Shown here: piece by piece, positions 44,376 to 54,177 of the stretch | How positions within the stretch are numbered: position 1 is the first letter of the stretch | Layout of the letters: each line of letters starts with the position of its first letter | From: Mesorhizobium sp. LMG 17147 | GTDB taxonomy: Bacteria > Pseudomonadota > Alphaproteobacteria > Rhizobiales > Rhizobiaceae | NCBI RefSeq assembly: GCF_024297145.1 | Contig: NZ_JANCTC010000002.1 | Location: 603,001 to 667,000 of the forward strand | Direction of reading: 5' to 3' | DNA: 64,000 nt | Position numbers and translations under genes: made by a program | The notes under the pieces: generated by a model | Seen by the model: the letters and a program-made list of their open reading frames with translations, nothing else | Databases searched by the model: none | Told to the model about the DNA's origin: nothing

Positions 44376-46481
44376 CTAAAACAGGTCCTCCTGCATCGGC
44401 GCGTCCTCCCGCCGCCACCATGACCTCCGCGCGCCGTGCTTTTCCTGCTCTATTACTAAACGATTGCCGAGTGCCTTTCGCGCATTCGCGAGCGTCGGTA
44501 GCGTGATCTTGGCCTCCTTCGCCGCTACTTCTATTTCCTTCCGGAGCTTCGGCCCGTCCGCAAGAATATCCAGCAGGAACTTCTCAGCCCTCTCCCTCTC
44601 GTCCGGCTTCGGCCCCGGCCTCGCTTCCCCGACTTCGTCGCGGTAACCGACCACCTGGTCGGCTGTCCGGCGGACCTTCCCCAGCCACTCGATGCGCGAC
44701 ACTTCGATCTCGTCATTCTCACCGAGACACACAATCTCCTTCCTAAAGGCCCAAGTGTACTCCGGCCCACCCGGTCCGATGTTTGTCTTGCTGATTGCGA
44801 AGAACACCCGACCAGTCTCTTCGTTCCTTATCTTCCCGTCCTCGTCCTCGACTTCGTTGTGCTCTACGTCGGCGACCCATGCCACGCGCGCGGCATCGAT
44901 GTAAGCCTTGCTGCCGGAGAATGAGTCGGCGGCGGCGCGGCCTCTTCCCTTGGGCGGGTGCCCGATGCACAGGACCGCCACGTTGTGCTTCTCGGCCATC
45001 TTCTGCAGCGGCCTGATGAGACTGCGCACCACCGAAGTCATGTGGGTGTTGGTCTTCCCGGCATATGCGGTCACTGGATCGACGATCACCAACGCGTAGT
45101 CATCGTGCTGCGCCAGCTGCCAATCCACTACGTCCGTGTCATGGTCGAAGTCGATATCCTTCTCGTTCCCGTCCTCGTCCTCCTTGCCGTCGAGAATGTC
45201 CACGCGGCTCGGGTCCCCGCCCATTGCGACAAGGCGCGGCTTGATCGTGGTGGCCTTGCCGTCCTCGGCAGACAGGAGCAGCACCCGGCCCATCTGCTCC
45301 TGCGGGATCGGAGTGCCGTCGGGCCACACGCCCACCTTGGTCAGCCGTGCGGCGAGGTCTAGCGTCACCTGCGACTTGCCTTGTCCGCCGGGCCCCGAGA
45401 ACATCGTTACCACCCCGCGAGCCAGATAGGGCTTCCAGCACCAGTCGATCTTTCTCGCGATCACATCGGCAAGGTTCGTAACGAGGGCTATCTTTTTCTG
45501 CTTTCTCTCGCCACGCGTCGCCGGTTCGCCCATCTTCTGGCCGGCCTTGAACTGACGCTGCCACACGTCATTGAACTCGGCCTCGGCCCCGCGATCATTC
45601 CCCTTGCGGACCATCCACGCGCGTAGCATTTCGGCTCGCGCTTCCTCCTCCGGCAAGCCGGTATCCCGGCACCATTTGCCCATGTCGAATGCTGCCGGCG
45701 ATAGCTGGTTGTTGGCGTCGAGGGGAGCGGCACCACACACCAATCCTGCCCGCCATTCGAGTTGTCGTCGCGCCTCGTCCTGCGTCGGTCCGTCTTCCGT
45801 TCGGGCCGGGGCACGCAGCAGTTCGGCCAACTTAGCCTGATTGACCCTCGACGCCTCGGCGATATTCAGAAAGGTCCCCAGCATCATACCCTTGCCCCCG
45901 GCAGTCACGCCGTAGCGCGTCGGCCCTTCCTCGCTCCAACACCCAAAGTACGGCATTGTCAGCCAGTTTCCCTGACCTCCCGTCGTGGGCGGATAGACCT
46001 CCTTCACGTCGCGATAACCGATCTTCTCAGCCAGCACTCGCAGCGCCTTGCCGACTTGCATGGAGGGAGTCCAGTCCGTCAGGAAGAGGTATACGTGCGC
46101 TCCGCCGCTTTTGGAGCGGCAGACGACGAGCGGCATCCCGGCAACCTTGACCCTTCTGGCGGCGATCTCGGCAACGAGCGCGCCGGGGCCATACTGGTCG
46201 ATGTCGATCATTCCCCAGAGGCACATACCATCGTCGCGTCTCGGATAAATGCCGACCGGATACGTGCCCTGCAGGTGCCTGTCCCATAGGTCGGGCGTCG
46301 GCGGCCTATCTCGCGTCTCGGCTATGTCCTTGAGCTCGATCTTGCCGTTCTTCTCAGGGTTCGGCTTGGCCTTCGTGTGGTCGTACCAGCCGTGACAATC
46401 CTTCATCCCGGCGTATAGCGCGCGCAGCCGATCTCGTTCCACCTGAAGCACGCGGCCCATGTCCGCTTCCATGTTGTTCAT
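44376..46481 (-). CDS. Primase-helicase (primase-polymerase-like N terminus, RepA-type AAA ATPase)
   Basis: The 701-residue product has two modules. The N-terminal part (about 30-230) includes MIDIDQYGPGALVAEIAARR, VVCRSKSGGAHVYLFL and QGNWLTMPYF, like the archaeo-eukaryotic primase/TOTE-type domain (D-I-D, S-x-S-G-x-H). The C-terminal part (about 360-600) is a RecA-like ATPase: TMFSGPGGQGKSQVTLDLA (Walker A), VLLLSAEDG, ALVIVDPVTAYAG (Walker B) and CIGHPPKGRG. Such proteins start replication of satellites and small phages. I chose the ATG with GAGG 7 bases upstream over a TTG 19 codons earlier. Confidence 0.85.
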   Translation of the reverse strand: MNNMEADMGRVLQVERDRLRALYAGMKDCHGWYDHTKAKPNPEKNGKIELKDIAETRDRPPTPDLWDRHLQGTYPVGIYPRRDDGMCLWGMIDIDQYGPGALVAEIAARRVKVAGMPLVVCRSKSGGAHVYLFLTDWTPSMQVGKALRVLAEKIGYRDVKEVYPPTTGGQGNWLTMPYFGCWSEEGPTRYGVTAGGKGMMLGTFLNIAEASRVNQAKLAELLRAPARTEDGPTQDEARRQLEWRAGLVCGAAPLDANNQLSPAAFDMGKWCRDTGLPEEEARAEMLRAWMVRKGNDRGAEAEFNDVWQRQFKAGQKMGEPATRGERKQKKIALVTNLADVIARKIDWCWKPYLARGVVTMFSGPGGQGKSQVTLDLAARLTKVGVWPDGTPIPQEQMGRVLLLSAEDGKATTIKPRLVAMGGDPSRVDILDGKEDEDGNEKDIDFDHDTDVVDWQLAQHDDYALVIVDPVTAYAGKTNTHMTSVVRSLIRPLQKMAEKHNVAVLCIGHPPKGRGRAAADSFSGSKAYIDAARVAWVADVEHNEVEDEDGKIRNEETGRVFFAISKTNIGPGGPEYTWAFRKEIVCLGENDEIEVSRIEWLGKVRRTADQVVGYRDEVGEARPGPKPDERERAEKFLLDILADGPKLRKEIEVAAKEAKITLPTLANARKALGNRLVIEQEKHGARRSWWRREDAPMQEDLF

Positions 46482-46538
46482 AACAATCCTCACTGAGGGC
46501 TGAGCGAGGTCGTCGGCTCGCGGTTTGAAATTAAACAA

Positions 46539-46576
<38 letters not shown>

Positions 46577-46724
46577 CAGCAAGGTTTAGGCGGGCCAGAA
46601 CTACTTATTCTACTTTTAATCTATACTGGCCATGCATGGCAATTTCCCAAGATTGCTGTGTCTCTCGGCGTGAACTTCCTCGCTGCGAGGGGCCGCCCAT
46701 GTTTACTCCATGGCGGCCTCGTTT

Positions 46725-47024
46725 TTACCATCGCAAAGTCTCAGACAGGGGCAGGGCCGCATTGATCTGCTCGGCCCAAAGGTCGGCCTTCATCTCGCCG
46801 AAGACAACGCGCAGTTCTTCGGCACAGCGGACACGAAATTTTCTGTATTCCAGAACCTCACGCACAGGCAGGCAAATGCTTCCATGATCGGCAAGCGTGA
46901 CTTTCCATGTGATGCCCGGCTCATAGCACCAATCCAGCAAGACGGTGATCTTCTCGATCACAGGCAGCTGGATGGAGGACGGGGCTTTACTGTCGTCTCG
47001 CGGCAGGGTAAAGTTTACGGACAT
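46725..47024 (-). CDS. Hypothetical protein of the satellite-like module, 99 residues
   Basis: The product starts MSVNFTLPRDDSKAPSSIQL and is a small alpha/beta protein with EYRKFRVRCAEELRVVFGEM in the C-terminal half. AAGGAG lies 7 bases upstream of the ATG. It is between the AlpA-like gene and the primase on the same strand. No family is recognised. Confidence 0.65.
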   Translation of the reverse strand: MSVNFTLPRDDSKAPSSIQLPVIEKITVLLDWCYEPGITWKVTLADHGSICLPVREVLEYRKFRVRCAEELRVVFGEMKADLWAEQINAALPLSETLRW

Positions 47025-47110
47025 TGGTTGCTCCTTCTGGTTAAACTGATGGAACCTGATAAGACCTGCTCCTTCCGACGGCGAAATCTTTGGGGGCGGG
47101 TCTTTTCATT

Positions 47111-47377
47111 TTATTTCATGGCGCTGGTCGCGCGGATCGACCGCTCTTTCATTATCTCCCGCATCTTCATGGCCTCCTCGCCGGTGGAGTCCTCGCGTTC
47201 TCGAATCCAGTCGCGCAGCGCCTCGGCGCTTATCCGCACGGCCGCGCCGAACCGCATCTCGCGAGGGCCGAGCCCCTGTGCCCGAAGTTTGTAGTAGGTT
47301 GGCGTTGTGATGCCGACCGTCTGGCATACTTCGGGGATTCTGTACCCGCCGAGTAGCTCATCGATTTTCTTGTGCAT
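47111..47377 (-). CDS. AlpA/excisionase-like helix-turn-helix protein
   Basis: The 88-residue product has a MerR/AlpA-type winged helix: IPEVCQTVGITTPTYYKLRA is the HTH, and GAAVRISAEALRDWIRERE is the wing and following helix. The pattern 'r-ig--vri---al--Wi--re' is typical. AlpA-like proteins activate excision or integrase expression in prophages and satellites. GGGAG lies 6 bases before the ATG. It lies two genes from the integrase on the same strand. Confidence 0.75.
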   Translation of the reverse strand: MHKKIDELLGGYRIPEVCQTVGITTPTYYKLRAQGLGPREMRFGAAVRISAEALRDWIREREDSTGEEAMKMREIMKERSIRATSAMK

Positions 47378-47432
47378 CTGTACTCTCCCTTATCTCATCT
47401 ATACTGTCGCATTGATAGAGTAACTATAACGC

Positions 47433-47918
47433 TTAACCCGGTTTGAGTAAAGTACAGCTAGTTACACTAAGTAGCACGTTGAGTACGGGAGATGACAAGT
47501 TTCTCTGTTCTGCGACTGTTATGGTCTTTCCAGATTTGAGAAGTGCAGACACATCCTCGACCAACATAAAGCGATTATAGACAATCGAAGGGGTAAGTAT
47601 CGCGCCACGATGCTGACAATAGTAGTCGCCAAATTCTGGAAAGACGCGATACAGCTCCCTATAAAGGTGATCGGCAGTGACACCGTGCGCCTGAAAGTTG
47701 CGCACACTTTCCAAATCTCCGGCCGCCATCGCATCGCCGATCAGACCAATGAGCACAAGCGCGACCCGTCCTGGGCCGTGATGCTTCCATGTGAAGACCG
47801 TGCGGCCCTTGGTCGACTTCCGAGGGCCGTAGTTGAGATTCGGCTTGAAGCCGTCGGCGCGAGCAGCACCCGCATCCGGCGTATCTTGGTAAATTTGGGG
47901 AATAGTCTTGTTTGTCAT
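47433..47918 (-). CDS. Hypothetical protein of the satellite-like module, 161 residues
   Basis: The product begins MTNKTIPQIYQDTPDAG and has a Gly/Leu-rich hydrophobic segment (GRVALVLIGLIGDAMAAG), then a helical region with HLYRELYRVFPEFGDYY. AAGGAGG lies 8 bases upstream of the ATG. It is the first gene left of a 330-base gap before the integrase, possibly an early gene of the element. No family is recognised. Confidence 0.6.
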   Translation of the reverse strand: MTNKTIPQIYQDTPDAGAARADGFKPNLNYGPRKSTKGRTVFTWKHHGPGRVALVLIGLIGDAMAAGDLESVRNFQAHGVTADHLYRELYRVFPEFGDYYCQHRGAILTPSIVYNRFMLVEDVSALLKSGKTITVAEQRNLSSPVLNVLLSVTSCTLLKPG

Positions 47919-48247
47919 GACGAGCCTCCTTGGTGGTGGGCGCTCGTCACAGACCTGAAAGAAAAAGGCCGGGCGAGCGCGGGTTAACTTCCGCTGATCG
48001 CTCCCGGGCCACTGGCTCGTGCGGGATTCTCGGCCACGTGCTTTTCAGGCACAACGGTCGATGACCGTCTGAAGTGGCTTACCGTCTCCTAGAGTGAATC
48101 GAGATTAGCATCGCCAACCCCGCGCTGCAAGCTACCTCCTGTCGCCTCTTGTTCGCACACGGGGCCGGGTGCCGCTAGTACCCGCCGCCGCCCGGCGACC
48201 GACCCTGTGGGACTGCTAGGCGGCGCTACGGGCCGGTTGGCGCCCGC
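47919..48247. other. Gap between the integrase stop and the first early gene
   Basis: No gene is supported. The sequence is G+C-rich on the right and includes several short inverted repeats. The promoter of the minus-strand early genes should lie near 47,930-48,000. Confidence 0.35.
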
Positions 48248-49732
48248 TTAAGCCCCGCCTTTAACTTGCGGCGGCATGTATTCCTCGTCGCGCTCGAGAG
48301 GCACGACGTCCTCCAGGCTGACGGCAAAGCGCTCGCTACCGGCTGGCTTGATGGGCACAACCTTGGAGTCGGCCTTAATAGCCGGGACAAGAGGCACGAT
48401 TGCCTGCCGTGCCATTTCCTCTAGTCCGCTTACAATAAACCGGCTGTAGTGCTGCTCGATCATCACGATGCTGGTGTCATGCAGCGCCGCCACCAGACGG
48501 ATCGGCAAATTCTGCCGGATGCCCCGCACGATGCTGGAGTGTCGAAAGGCATACTGGATAATATCGGGCATTCCGGCGCGCTTGCGAATCTCCTGCCATG
48601 GCAACTCGCTCGAAGCCTGCCATGGCCCACGCCGAACGCGCTCCCACCGAATGCTGCCGGGGATTTGCTTCTGGTGCCAGCGCTCCAGCAGTGCGGCGTC
48701 GCCGGGGCGACCTTTTACCACCGGCCTCAGTGCGTCCAGCACGTCTTCTCCCACCGGAACCGGGATTGAGCCGAACTTGCCGCCTCGACCCTTGCGGCTA
48801 ACCGGCACCATCAGCCGCCCGGCAGCCATCTGGCAATCGGCTACCTTGAGTCGCGCCAATTGACTGAAACGCGCTCCGGTTGCCGCCAGTACAAGCACCA
48901 TCCGGAATACATCACCTTCCCAGCCCTGTTCGGCATCGACTTCGCGTGCGATCTGGATCAGATGACCGATGGCTCGGTCCGAAAGTATTTGGCTCTCACG
49001 CGCGACCGGGTCGGAGGTATCGTCGTCGTCATCATGCTTGGGCGTCTTCAGGCCCTGCTTGACGACTGCCGCGAAGGACGCCGGCAGCGCCACGCGGTTG
49101 TCCTCATAGGCGGCATTAAGCGCCGCTTTAAGATCGTTGACCAACCGAAGCACCGTGGTTGTCTTTAAGGTTGCCGGTAGGGCTGAGCGCCAAGCCCGTA
49201 GGTGTTTCTCCTCCAGGGCAGAAAGTGCAATCCCGGCCAGCGGCGCAGGCGGAATCGCCTTACCCTTGCCCCGTGCCGGTTGCCCCAGGAGGTAGCGCCG
49301 CAGCCTGCGGCTTGCATCCGAATTGACAGCACGCCCCCGGCGCTTCGAGTCACGCGCATTGCGATCGGCACGATAGGGCTCAACAGCCTGCGCTACGGTG
49401 AGCGTCAAATGCACCCGCTTCGGCTTGTTCGCTTCATCCCGCCAACCATGGGCAGCGGCCTGTGCCTGTGCGAAGCTGAACACGTCGACGCCGTTTGCGT
49501 CCTGACGGTCGTCCGCGGTACCGATCCGCTCGAACTTGTAGCCGCTGGTACATTCATCCGACTTGCCGACATAACGCCGCGCGGTCCATGCGCCGGGGGT
49601 GCCCGCCTTCTGCTGCTTGTAGAGTAGAGCCAGCTTCCCCGGCACCAGCGTACGGCAGTGTAGCGCGCCCACCTTGAGGCGGTCGCGCGCAGCCCGCGTT
49701 TCCAGCTTTGCGTCTCGAACTGTCCTTGCCAC
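48248..49732 (-). CDS. int: Tyrosine-type site-specific integrase of the island
   Basis: The 494-residue product has an N-terminal arm-binding part, a SAM-like core-binding domain (about 110-215) and a catalytic domain. The first catalytic Arg is in VLAATGARFSQLARLK, the second box reads YAFRHSSIVRGI (the usual first His is Tyr), and the nucleophile is Tyr in HDTSIVMIEQHYSRFI. An acidic run (DDDDDTSDP) precedes the catalytic domain. The start is GTG with TAGGAG 6 bases upstream. It is 216 bases from attR and is the likely enzyme for tRNA-Gln integration. Confidence 0.93.
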   Translation of the reverse strand: MARTVRDAKLETRAARDRLKVGALHCRTLVPGKLALLYKQQKAGTPGAWTARRYVGKSDECTSGYKFERIGTADDRQDANGVDVFSFAQAQAAAHGWRDEANKPKRVHLTLTVAQAVEPYRADRNARDSKRRGRAVNSDASRRLRRYLLGQPARGKGKAIPPAPLAGIALSALEEKHLRAWRSALPATLKTTTVLRLVNDLKAALNAAYEDNRVALPASFAAVVKQGLKTPKHDDDDDTSDPVARESQILSDRAIGHLIQIAREVDAEQGWEGDVFRMVLVLAATGARFSQLARLKVADCQMAAGRLMVPVSRKGRGGKFGSIPVPVGEDVLDALRPVVKGRPGDAALLERWHQKQIPGSIRWERVRRGPWQASSELPWQEIRKRAGMPDIIQYAFRHSSIVRGIRQNLPIRLVAALHDTSIVMIEQHYSRFIVSGLEEMARQAIVPLVPAIKADSKVVPIKPAGSERFAVSLEDVVPLERDEEYMPPQVKGGA

Positions 49733-49948
49733 TCATATCTCCTAGCTCGGCCCAGCGCCTGCCGCGCTTAATATAAATATAATATGCCGGGGCGTGCTAG
49801 CGCTAGCCCTTATTACCGGACGGCTAAGGCCAGCCGAGCTATGCGTGGAAAATTATCTAGGGTGTTCAATAGTTTACGAGGGCACGTGGCGGCTAATGCG
49901 GGCTAGCCGGGGGGCTGACGGGTGGTTAGTCAAATAGCAGACAAACCA
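49733..49948. other. Attachment-site arm region between integrase and attR
   Basis: The 216 bases hold an A+T-rich block (TAATATAAATATAATATG) and several GCTAGC and GGCTA-type short repeats, as expected for integrase arm-type or IHF sites and the integrase promoter. Exact binding sites cannot be named from sequence alone. Confidence 0.45.
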
Positions 49949-49996
49949 GCCCTTTGAAGGCGTGAATCGTGGTTCGAGTCCATGAGCGGGAACCAG
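49949..49996 (+). repeat. attR: distal copy of the tRNA-Gln 3' part
   Basis: It begins GCCCTTTGAAGGCGTGAATC and ends GGGAACCAG. The sequence before it is unrelated to tRNA, so this copy is not a working gene. It differs from attL only at 49979 (T for C). It marks the right edge of the island; chromosomal genes resume with eda. Confidence 0.92.
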
Positions 49997-50047
49997 CCGG
50001 GGAACCAGATCGGCCAAAAATCGGCGGCGACTTTGATGCAGAAGATG

Positions 50048-50686
50048 CTAGCGCCCGAGCTTGCTTGCCGCGCGTGCCAAGGCTTCGATCTCGTCCCATT
50101 TGCCGGCCTTGACCAGATCGTCCGGCGCCACCCAGGAACCGCCGACGCAGATGACGTTGGGCAGGCTGAGATAGTCGGCGGCGTTCTTGCCGGTGATACC
50201 GCCGGTCGGGCAGAATTTCACGTCGGCAAGCGGCGAGGCGAAAGCCTTGAGCGAGGCAATGCCGCCCGACTGTTCGGCCGGGAAGAATTTCAGAAAGCGC
50301 AGGCCGGCTTCGCGCGCGGCCATGACCTCTCCCGGCGTGATGGCGCCGGGCAGCAACGGCACGTCGCTGTCCTTGGCTGCCGCGAGAAGCTCGCGGGTGA
50401 TGCCGGGGCTGACGATGAACTTCGAACCGGCGGCCGCCGCCTCGCCGAACTGCCGGGCGTCCAGGATGGTGCCGGCGCCGACGACGGCGTCTTCGACCTC
50501 GCCCGCCACCCGGCGGATCGCCTCCAGCGCGTCGGCGGTGCGCAGCGTAATCTCGATCGCCGGCAGGCCGCCGCGGGCCAGCGCCCGGGCCAGCGGCACC
50601 GCGTCGGCAAGATTGGCGATCTTCAGCACCGGTATGACCGGCTGGCCGTTGAGGAGCGACAGGAGCTTTTCGGTCGTGCTGGGCAT
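50048..50686 (-). CDS. eda: 2-dehydro-3-deoxyphosphogluconate (KDPG) aldolase
   Basis: Eda cleaves KDPG to pyruvate and glyceraldehyde 3-phosphate in the Entner-Doudoroff pathway, and often 4-hydroxy-2-oxoglutarate too. The 212-residue product has VIPVLKIANLADAVPLA, the catalytic Glu region AIEITLRT, AGTILDARQF, the Schiff-base Lys in FLKFFPAE, and the phosphate-binding CPTGGITGKNAADYLSLPN. Length is normal. GAGGAGAT lies 6 bases upstream of the ATG. It is the first intact chromosomal gene right of the island. Confidence 0.95.
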   Translation of the reverse strand: MPSTTEKLLSLLNGQPVIPVLKIANLADAVPLARALARGGLPAIEITLRTADALEAIRRVAGEVEDAVVGAGTILDARQFGEAAAAGSKFIVSPGITRELLAAAKDSDVPLLPGAITPGEVMAAREAGLRFLKFFPAEQSGGIASLKAFASPLADVKFCPTGGITGKNAADYLSLPNVICVGGSWVAPDDLVKAGKWDEIEALARAASKLGR

Positions 50687-50855
50687 TCGTCTTCATCTCC
50701 TCTGTTGATCAAGTCGACCGGTTAGCAGAAGGCGATTTTTCTGTCCACGAAACGCGGCGTGTCGCGATGTCACGCGTGGTGTTCGAAACCTCCGCGGTCA
50801 GACCACTCCAGGCTCTGCCTTGATCCGGCTGTCGTGAGCGTTTAGTGGCTTGGTG

Positions 50856-51773
50856 ATGACACTGCCCAGCCAAGCCTTCCGCGTTGCCGCGCTTTACCGC
50901 TTCGCCCGGCTCGACACCTTCGAGGCGCTGCGCGCGCCGCTCGCCGCCTTCTGCTGCGCACGCGGCATCAAAGGCACGCTGCTGTTGGCGCGTGAGGGCA
51001 TCAACGGCACGGTCGCCGGCAGTGAAACGGCAATCGCCGCGCTCATCGATCATCTCGAATCCATCGACGGTCTCGCCGGCCTCGAGATCAAATTCAGCAG
51101 CGCCGCAACGATGCCGTTCCACCGCATGAAGGTGCGTTTGAAGCGCGAGATCGTCACCATGGGCGTGGGCAATATCGATCCGGCAGGTGCAGGCACCTAT
51201 GTCGCGCCGGCCGACTGGAATGCACTGATCTCGGATACGGGTACCATCGTCATCGACACGCGCAACGCCTACGAGGTGTCGCTCGGCACCTTCAAGGGCG
51301 CTGTCGATCCCGCCACCAACAGCTTCCGCGAATTCCCGGCCTGGGTCGAGCAGCATCGGCACGAGCTCGACGGGCGCAAGATCGCCATGTTCTGCACCGG
51401 CGGCATACGCTGCGAGAAGGCGACGGCCTATGTGAAGTCGCTAGGCTTCGAGGATGTGTTCCACCTCAAGGGCGGTATTCTGAAATATCTCGAGGACGTG
51501 CCCGCCGAGCAGAGCCTCTGGCAAGGCGAATGCTTCGTCTTCGACGAGCGCGTTTCGGTATCGCACGGGCTGGTCGAAGGCGAGGCCGAACTCTGCCGCT
51601 CCTGTCGGCATCCGCTAGCCGCAGAAGACCGGCTGTCGCCGAGATATGCTACCGGCGTTTCATGCCCGCATTGCTTCGATGCCCGCTCGGACGAAGATCG
51701 CGCCCGTTACGCCGAGCGCCAGCGCCAGGTCGAGTTGGCGCAAGCACGCGGCGACCGCCACATCGGAAGTTAG
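50856..51773 (+). CDS. trhO: tRNA uridine(34) hydroxylase, rhodanese family
   Basis: TrhO (YceA) makes 5-hydroxyuridine at position 34 of tRNAs. The 305-residue product has the N-terminal acylphosphatase-like domain ([29 protein letters not shown]) and a rhodanese domain with active-site loop [12 protein letters not shown] and [19 protein letters not shown]-terminal Cys-rich segment (CRSCRHP, CPHCFD) may bind metal. I used the second ATG (MTLPSQAF). It is divergent from eda. Confidence 0.92.
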   Translation: MTLPSQAFRVAALYRFARLDTFEALRAPLAAFCCARGIKGTLLLAREGINGTVAGSETAIAALIDHLESIDGLAGLEIKFSSAATMPFHRMKVRLKREIVTMGVGNIDPAGAGTYVAPADWNALISDTGTIVIDTRNAYEVSLGTFKGAVDPATNSFREFPAWVEQHRHELDGRKIAMFCTGGIRCEKATAYVKSLGFEDVFHLKGGILKYLEDVPAEQSLWQGECFVFDERVSVSHGLVEGEAELCRSCRHPLAAEDRLSPRYATGVSCPHCFDARSDEDRARYAERQRQVELAQARGDRHIGS

Positions 51774-51789
51774 CTCACGTGAAGCAACT

Positions 51790-52153
51790 TCACGGCAAGC
51801 AACAGAGAAACGATCGATGACCCACAGCCATGTCCCGTCGTTCTGCCGGCGCGCGACCTCGGTGGTGATCGTGCCGTCGGGAAGCCGGGTCGAGGTGAGC
51901 GCCAGGTCGCCATTAATGACAGCCGGACGCTGATCTCCGGATTGAAATTTTCGGCCGGTTGCGGTGATCTCCGCGAACAGCGCCCGGATGGCTTCGCGGC
52001 CGAACGTCAGCTGTCCGCCACCGCTGTCGATGACTGCATGCGGCTCAAAAAGCGCGCCATGCCGTCAATGTCTCCGATCCATTGCCGTGAAATCAGCAGG
52101 CGCTCCAGTTCCTGGGGGTCGCGTGCCGGCTGGCGGTCTGTCTCATCGGTCAT
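51790..52153 (-). pseudogene. NTF2/SnoaL-like protein with a homopolymer frameshift
   Basis: The frame starts MTDETDRQPARDPQELERLL and continues RQWIGDIDGMARF. At a run of five T (52047-52051 on this strand) it slips: the next frame gives EPHAVIDSGGGQLTFGREA, VINGDLALTSTRLPDGTITT and RQNDGTWLWVIDRFSV, a typical NTF2-like/SnoaL domain. One extra T would restore F-F-E-P. The 3' end is unclear because the restored frame runs on into the trhO region without an early stop. The frameshift may be a sequencing error. Confidence 0.6.
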
Positions 52154-52430
52154 GCCAGGCTCCTTCCAAGCGACGTGCCGCGACACTACCCGAAGTCGAG
52201 GGCGGTTTCGACACATCCCATGTCCCCAGCGCCGGGTGTTTTTTTGGGCGCGGCAGGAGGCTGCAGCACTTTGAGTTCCGCGTGAAATCCCAGCAGATGT
52301 CGGTGCGGGGTCATGCGTGGCAGCGGGTAAAAGGATGCACCCGTCATTGTAATGTCAAACTGCGGGACCTAGGTCTTCGACGTCCAAACCTGCCCGCGCA
52401 CCTTCGGCCGGGCCAATTCTGGAGGCATAG

Positions 52431-53177
52431 ATGTTCGATCCCAAGAAGCTCCTCGATGATCTGCTCGGCTCGCAAATTCCTGGCACCGGATCGACCGTCC
52501 GCGACAAGGCCGGGCAGGCGGTGCAGATGGCCAAGGACAATCCGCTTGCAGCCGGTGCGCTGGCCGCGGTGCTGCTCGGAACCGGCCCAGGCCGTCAGGT
52601 CACCGGTGCGGCGGTGAAGCTTGGTGGGTTGGCTGCGATCGGCGGCCTCGCCTACAAGGCCTACCAGAACTACAAGAACGGCAACGCGCCGGCCGAGACG
52701 CAAGCTGCAGGCGAACCGGAATTGCTGCCGCCGCCGGCCGATACCGCCTTCCATCCGTCGCAAGCGCCGCAGGGCGAAGACGAATTCACGCTGACGCTGG
52801 TCAGGGCGATGATCTCGGCGGCGAAGGCCGACGGCCACGTCGATGACGAAGAGCGGCAGAAGATCGCCGGCAAGCTCAGCCTCGCCGGCGTCGGCGCCGA
52901 AGCGGAGAAATTCCTGATGTCGGAACTGGAGGCGCCGCTCGATCTGGATGTGCTGATCGCAGGGGCCAAGACCGATGCGCAAAAGCTGGAACTCTACACC
53001 GCCTCGCGTCTTGCCATCGATCCGGACACGCGGGCCGAACGCGGTTATCTCGACCTGCTTGCCGGCCGTCTCGGCCTGCCGGATGCGCTGGTCGACCATG
53101 TCGAGGCGACGGTGACGGCGGCGAAGGTGCCGGCAGCGGGCAGCACAACCAAGCCGGTCGCAGGCTCGCGCTGGTAG
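52431..53177 (+). CDS. DUF533 / TerB-like protein (YebE family)
   Basis: The 248-residue product starts MFDPKKLLDDLLGSQ. It has one hydrophobic Ala/Gly-rich segment (about 40-80, GALAAVLLGTGPGRQVTGAA). A C-terminal all-helical TerB-like domain follows (about 110-225), with LVRAMISAAKADGHVDDEER, the conserved 'A-AKADG-ID--E' metal-binding-like pattern. Family function is unknown; TerB-like domains bind divalent metal in tellurite-resistance proteins. AATTCTGGAGG lies just upstream of the start. Confidence 0.88.
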   Translation: MFDPKKLLDDLLGSQIPGTGSTVRDKAGQAVQMAKDNPLAAGALAAVLLGTGPGRQVTGAAVKLGGLAAIGGLAYKAYQNYKNGNAPAETQAAGEPELLPPPADTAFHPSQAPQGEDEFTLTLVRAMISAAKADGHVDDEERQKIAGKLSLAGVGAEAEKFLMSELEAPLDLDVLIAGAKTDAQKLELYTASRLAIDPDTRAERGYLDLLAGRLGLPDALVDHVEATVTAAKVPAAGSTTKPVAGSRW

Positions 53178-53398
53178 CTCGAAGAGGAAGCCTTGGAACT
53201 CGGCGCCGTTGGCGTTAGCTTCTCGTTAACCGAGGAAGCGCATGATTTCAGGCAGTCGGATCGGCTTTCCTCCTCCCAGGCCCGGTTCGGATCAGGGGCG
53301 GTCGCCAACGGCCGCCCTTTTTGTGAGCACAGGCTTTGGGCCGCCTTGCCATGGTTCCCGTCATTTGCGATGCCTCATCCCTTTCAGGGAGTACAGCC

Positions 53399-54154
53399 AT
53401 GACCGACTATAAAACCGCCATCGTCACCGGCGCCGGCACGGGCATCGGCAAGAGCGTCGCCACAGCGCTGCTCAAGGCCGGCTGGAATACGGTCTTCTGC
53501 GGTCGTCGCAAGCCAGTGCTGGAGGATGCGATCGCCGCGGCCGGGCCGACGCAGGCCAAGGCATTGGCCTTCGCCTGCGACATCAGAAAGGCCGATCAGG
53601 TCGACGATCTGTTCGAGACGGTGGCTGCGGCTTTCGGGCGCGTCGACCTGCTCTTCAACAATGCCGGCACGAGCTACAAATCGACATTGATCGACGACAT
53701 CCCGGTCGAAGTGTGGAACGACATCGTCGGGGTCAATCTCACCGGCTCGTTCCTGTGTGCTCGCGCCGCGTTCGGCGCCATGCGTAGGCAGCAGCCGATG
53801 GGCGGCCGCATCATCAACAACGGCTCGGTATCGGCCTATGCGCCACGGCCGGGCTCGGTGCCCTATACGGCGACCAAGCACGCCATCACCGGGCTGACCA
53901 AGACGCTGGCGCTGGATGGCAGGCCCTTCGACATTGCTTGCGGCCAGATCGACATCGGCAACGCGCTGACCGACATGGCGCAAGCGATGACGGTCGGCGT
54001 GCCGCAAGCCAACGGCACCATTGCCGCCGAAGCGGTGATGGATGTCGAGCGCGTCGCCGATGCGGTCCTTCATATGGCCAGCCTGCCGCTCGACGCCAAC
54101 GTGCTGTTCATGACCGTGATGGCGACGAAGATGCCATTTGTCGGGCGAGGCTAA
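53399..54154 (+). CDS. Short-chain dehydrogenase/reductase (SDR)
   Basis: The 251-residue product is a classical SDR: NAD(P)-binding TGAGTGIGKS near the N terminus, CDIRKADQ, LLFNNAGTS, and the catalytic Ser in NNGSVSAYAPRPG with YTATK (Tyr and Lys of Y-x-x-x-K). Arg residues after the first strand (CGRRKP) favour NADPH. I chose the ATG before TDYKTAIVTGAG because it gives the usual SDR N terminus. The substrate cannot be told from sequence. Confidence 0.9.
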   Translation: MTDYKTAIVTGAGTGIGKSVATALLKAGWNTVFCGRRKPVLEDAIAAAGPTQAKALAFACDIRKADQVDDLFETVAAAFGRVDLLFNNAGTSYKSTLIDDIPVEVWNDIVGVNLTGSFLCARAAFGAMRRQQPMGGRIINNGSVSAYAPRPGSVPYTATKHAITGLTKTLALDGRPFDIACGQIDIGNALTDMAQAMTVGVPQANGTIAAEAVMDVERVADAVLHMASLPLDANVLFMTVMATKMPFVGRG

Positions 54155-54177
54155 ATTAGTCTCGACCCGGTCCTAAA

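Noticed and set aside
50709..51362. Minus-strand ORF opposite trhO
   Set aside because: Shadow of the trhO gene, whose motifs are unambiguous on the plus strand.
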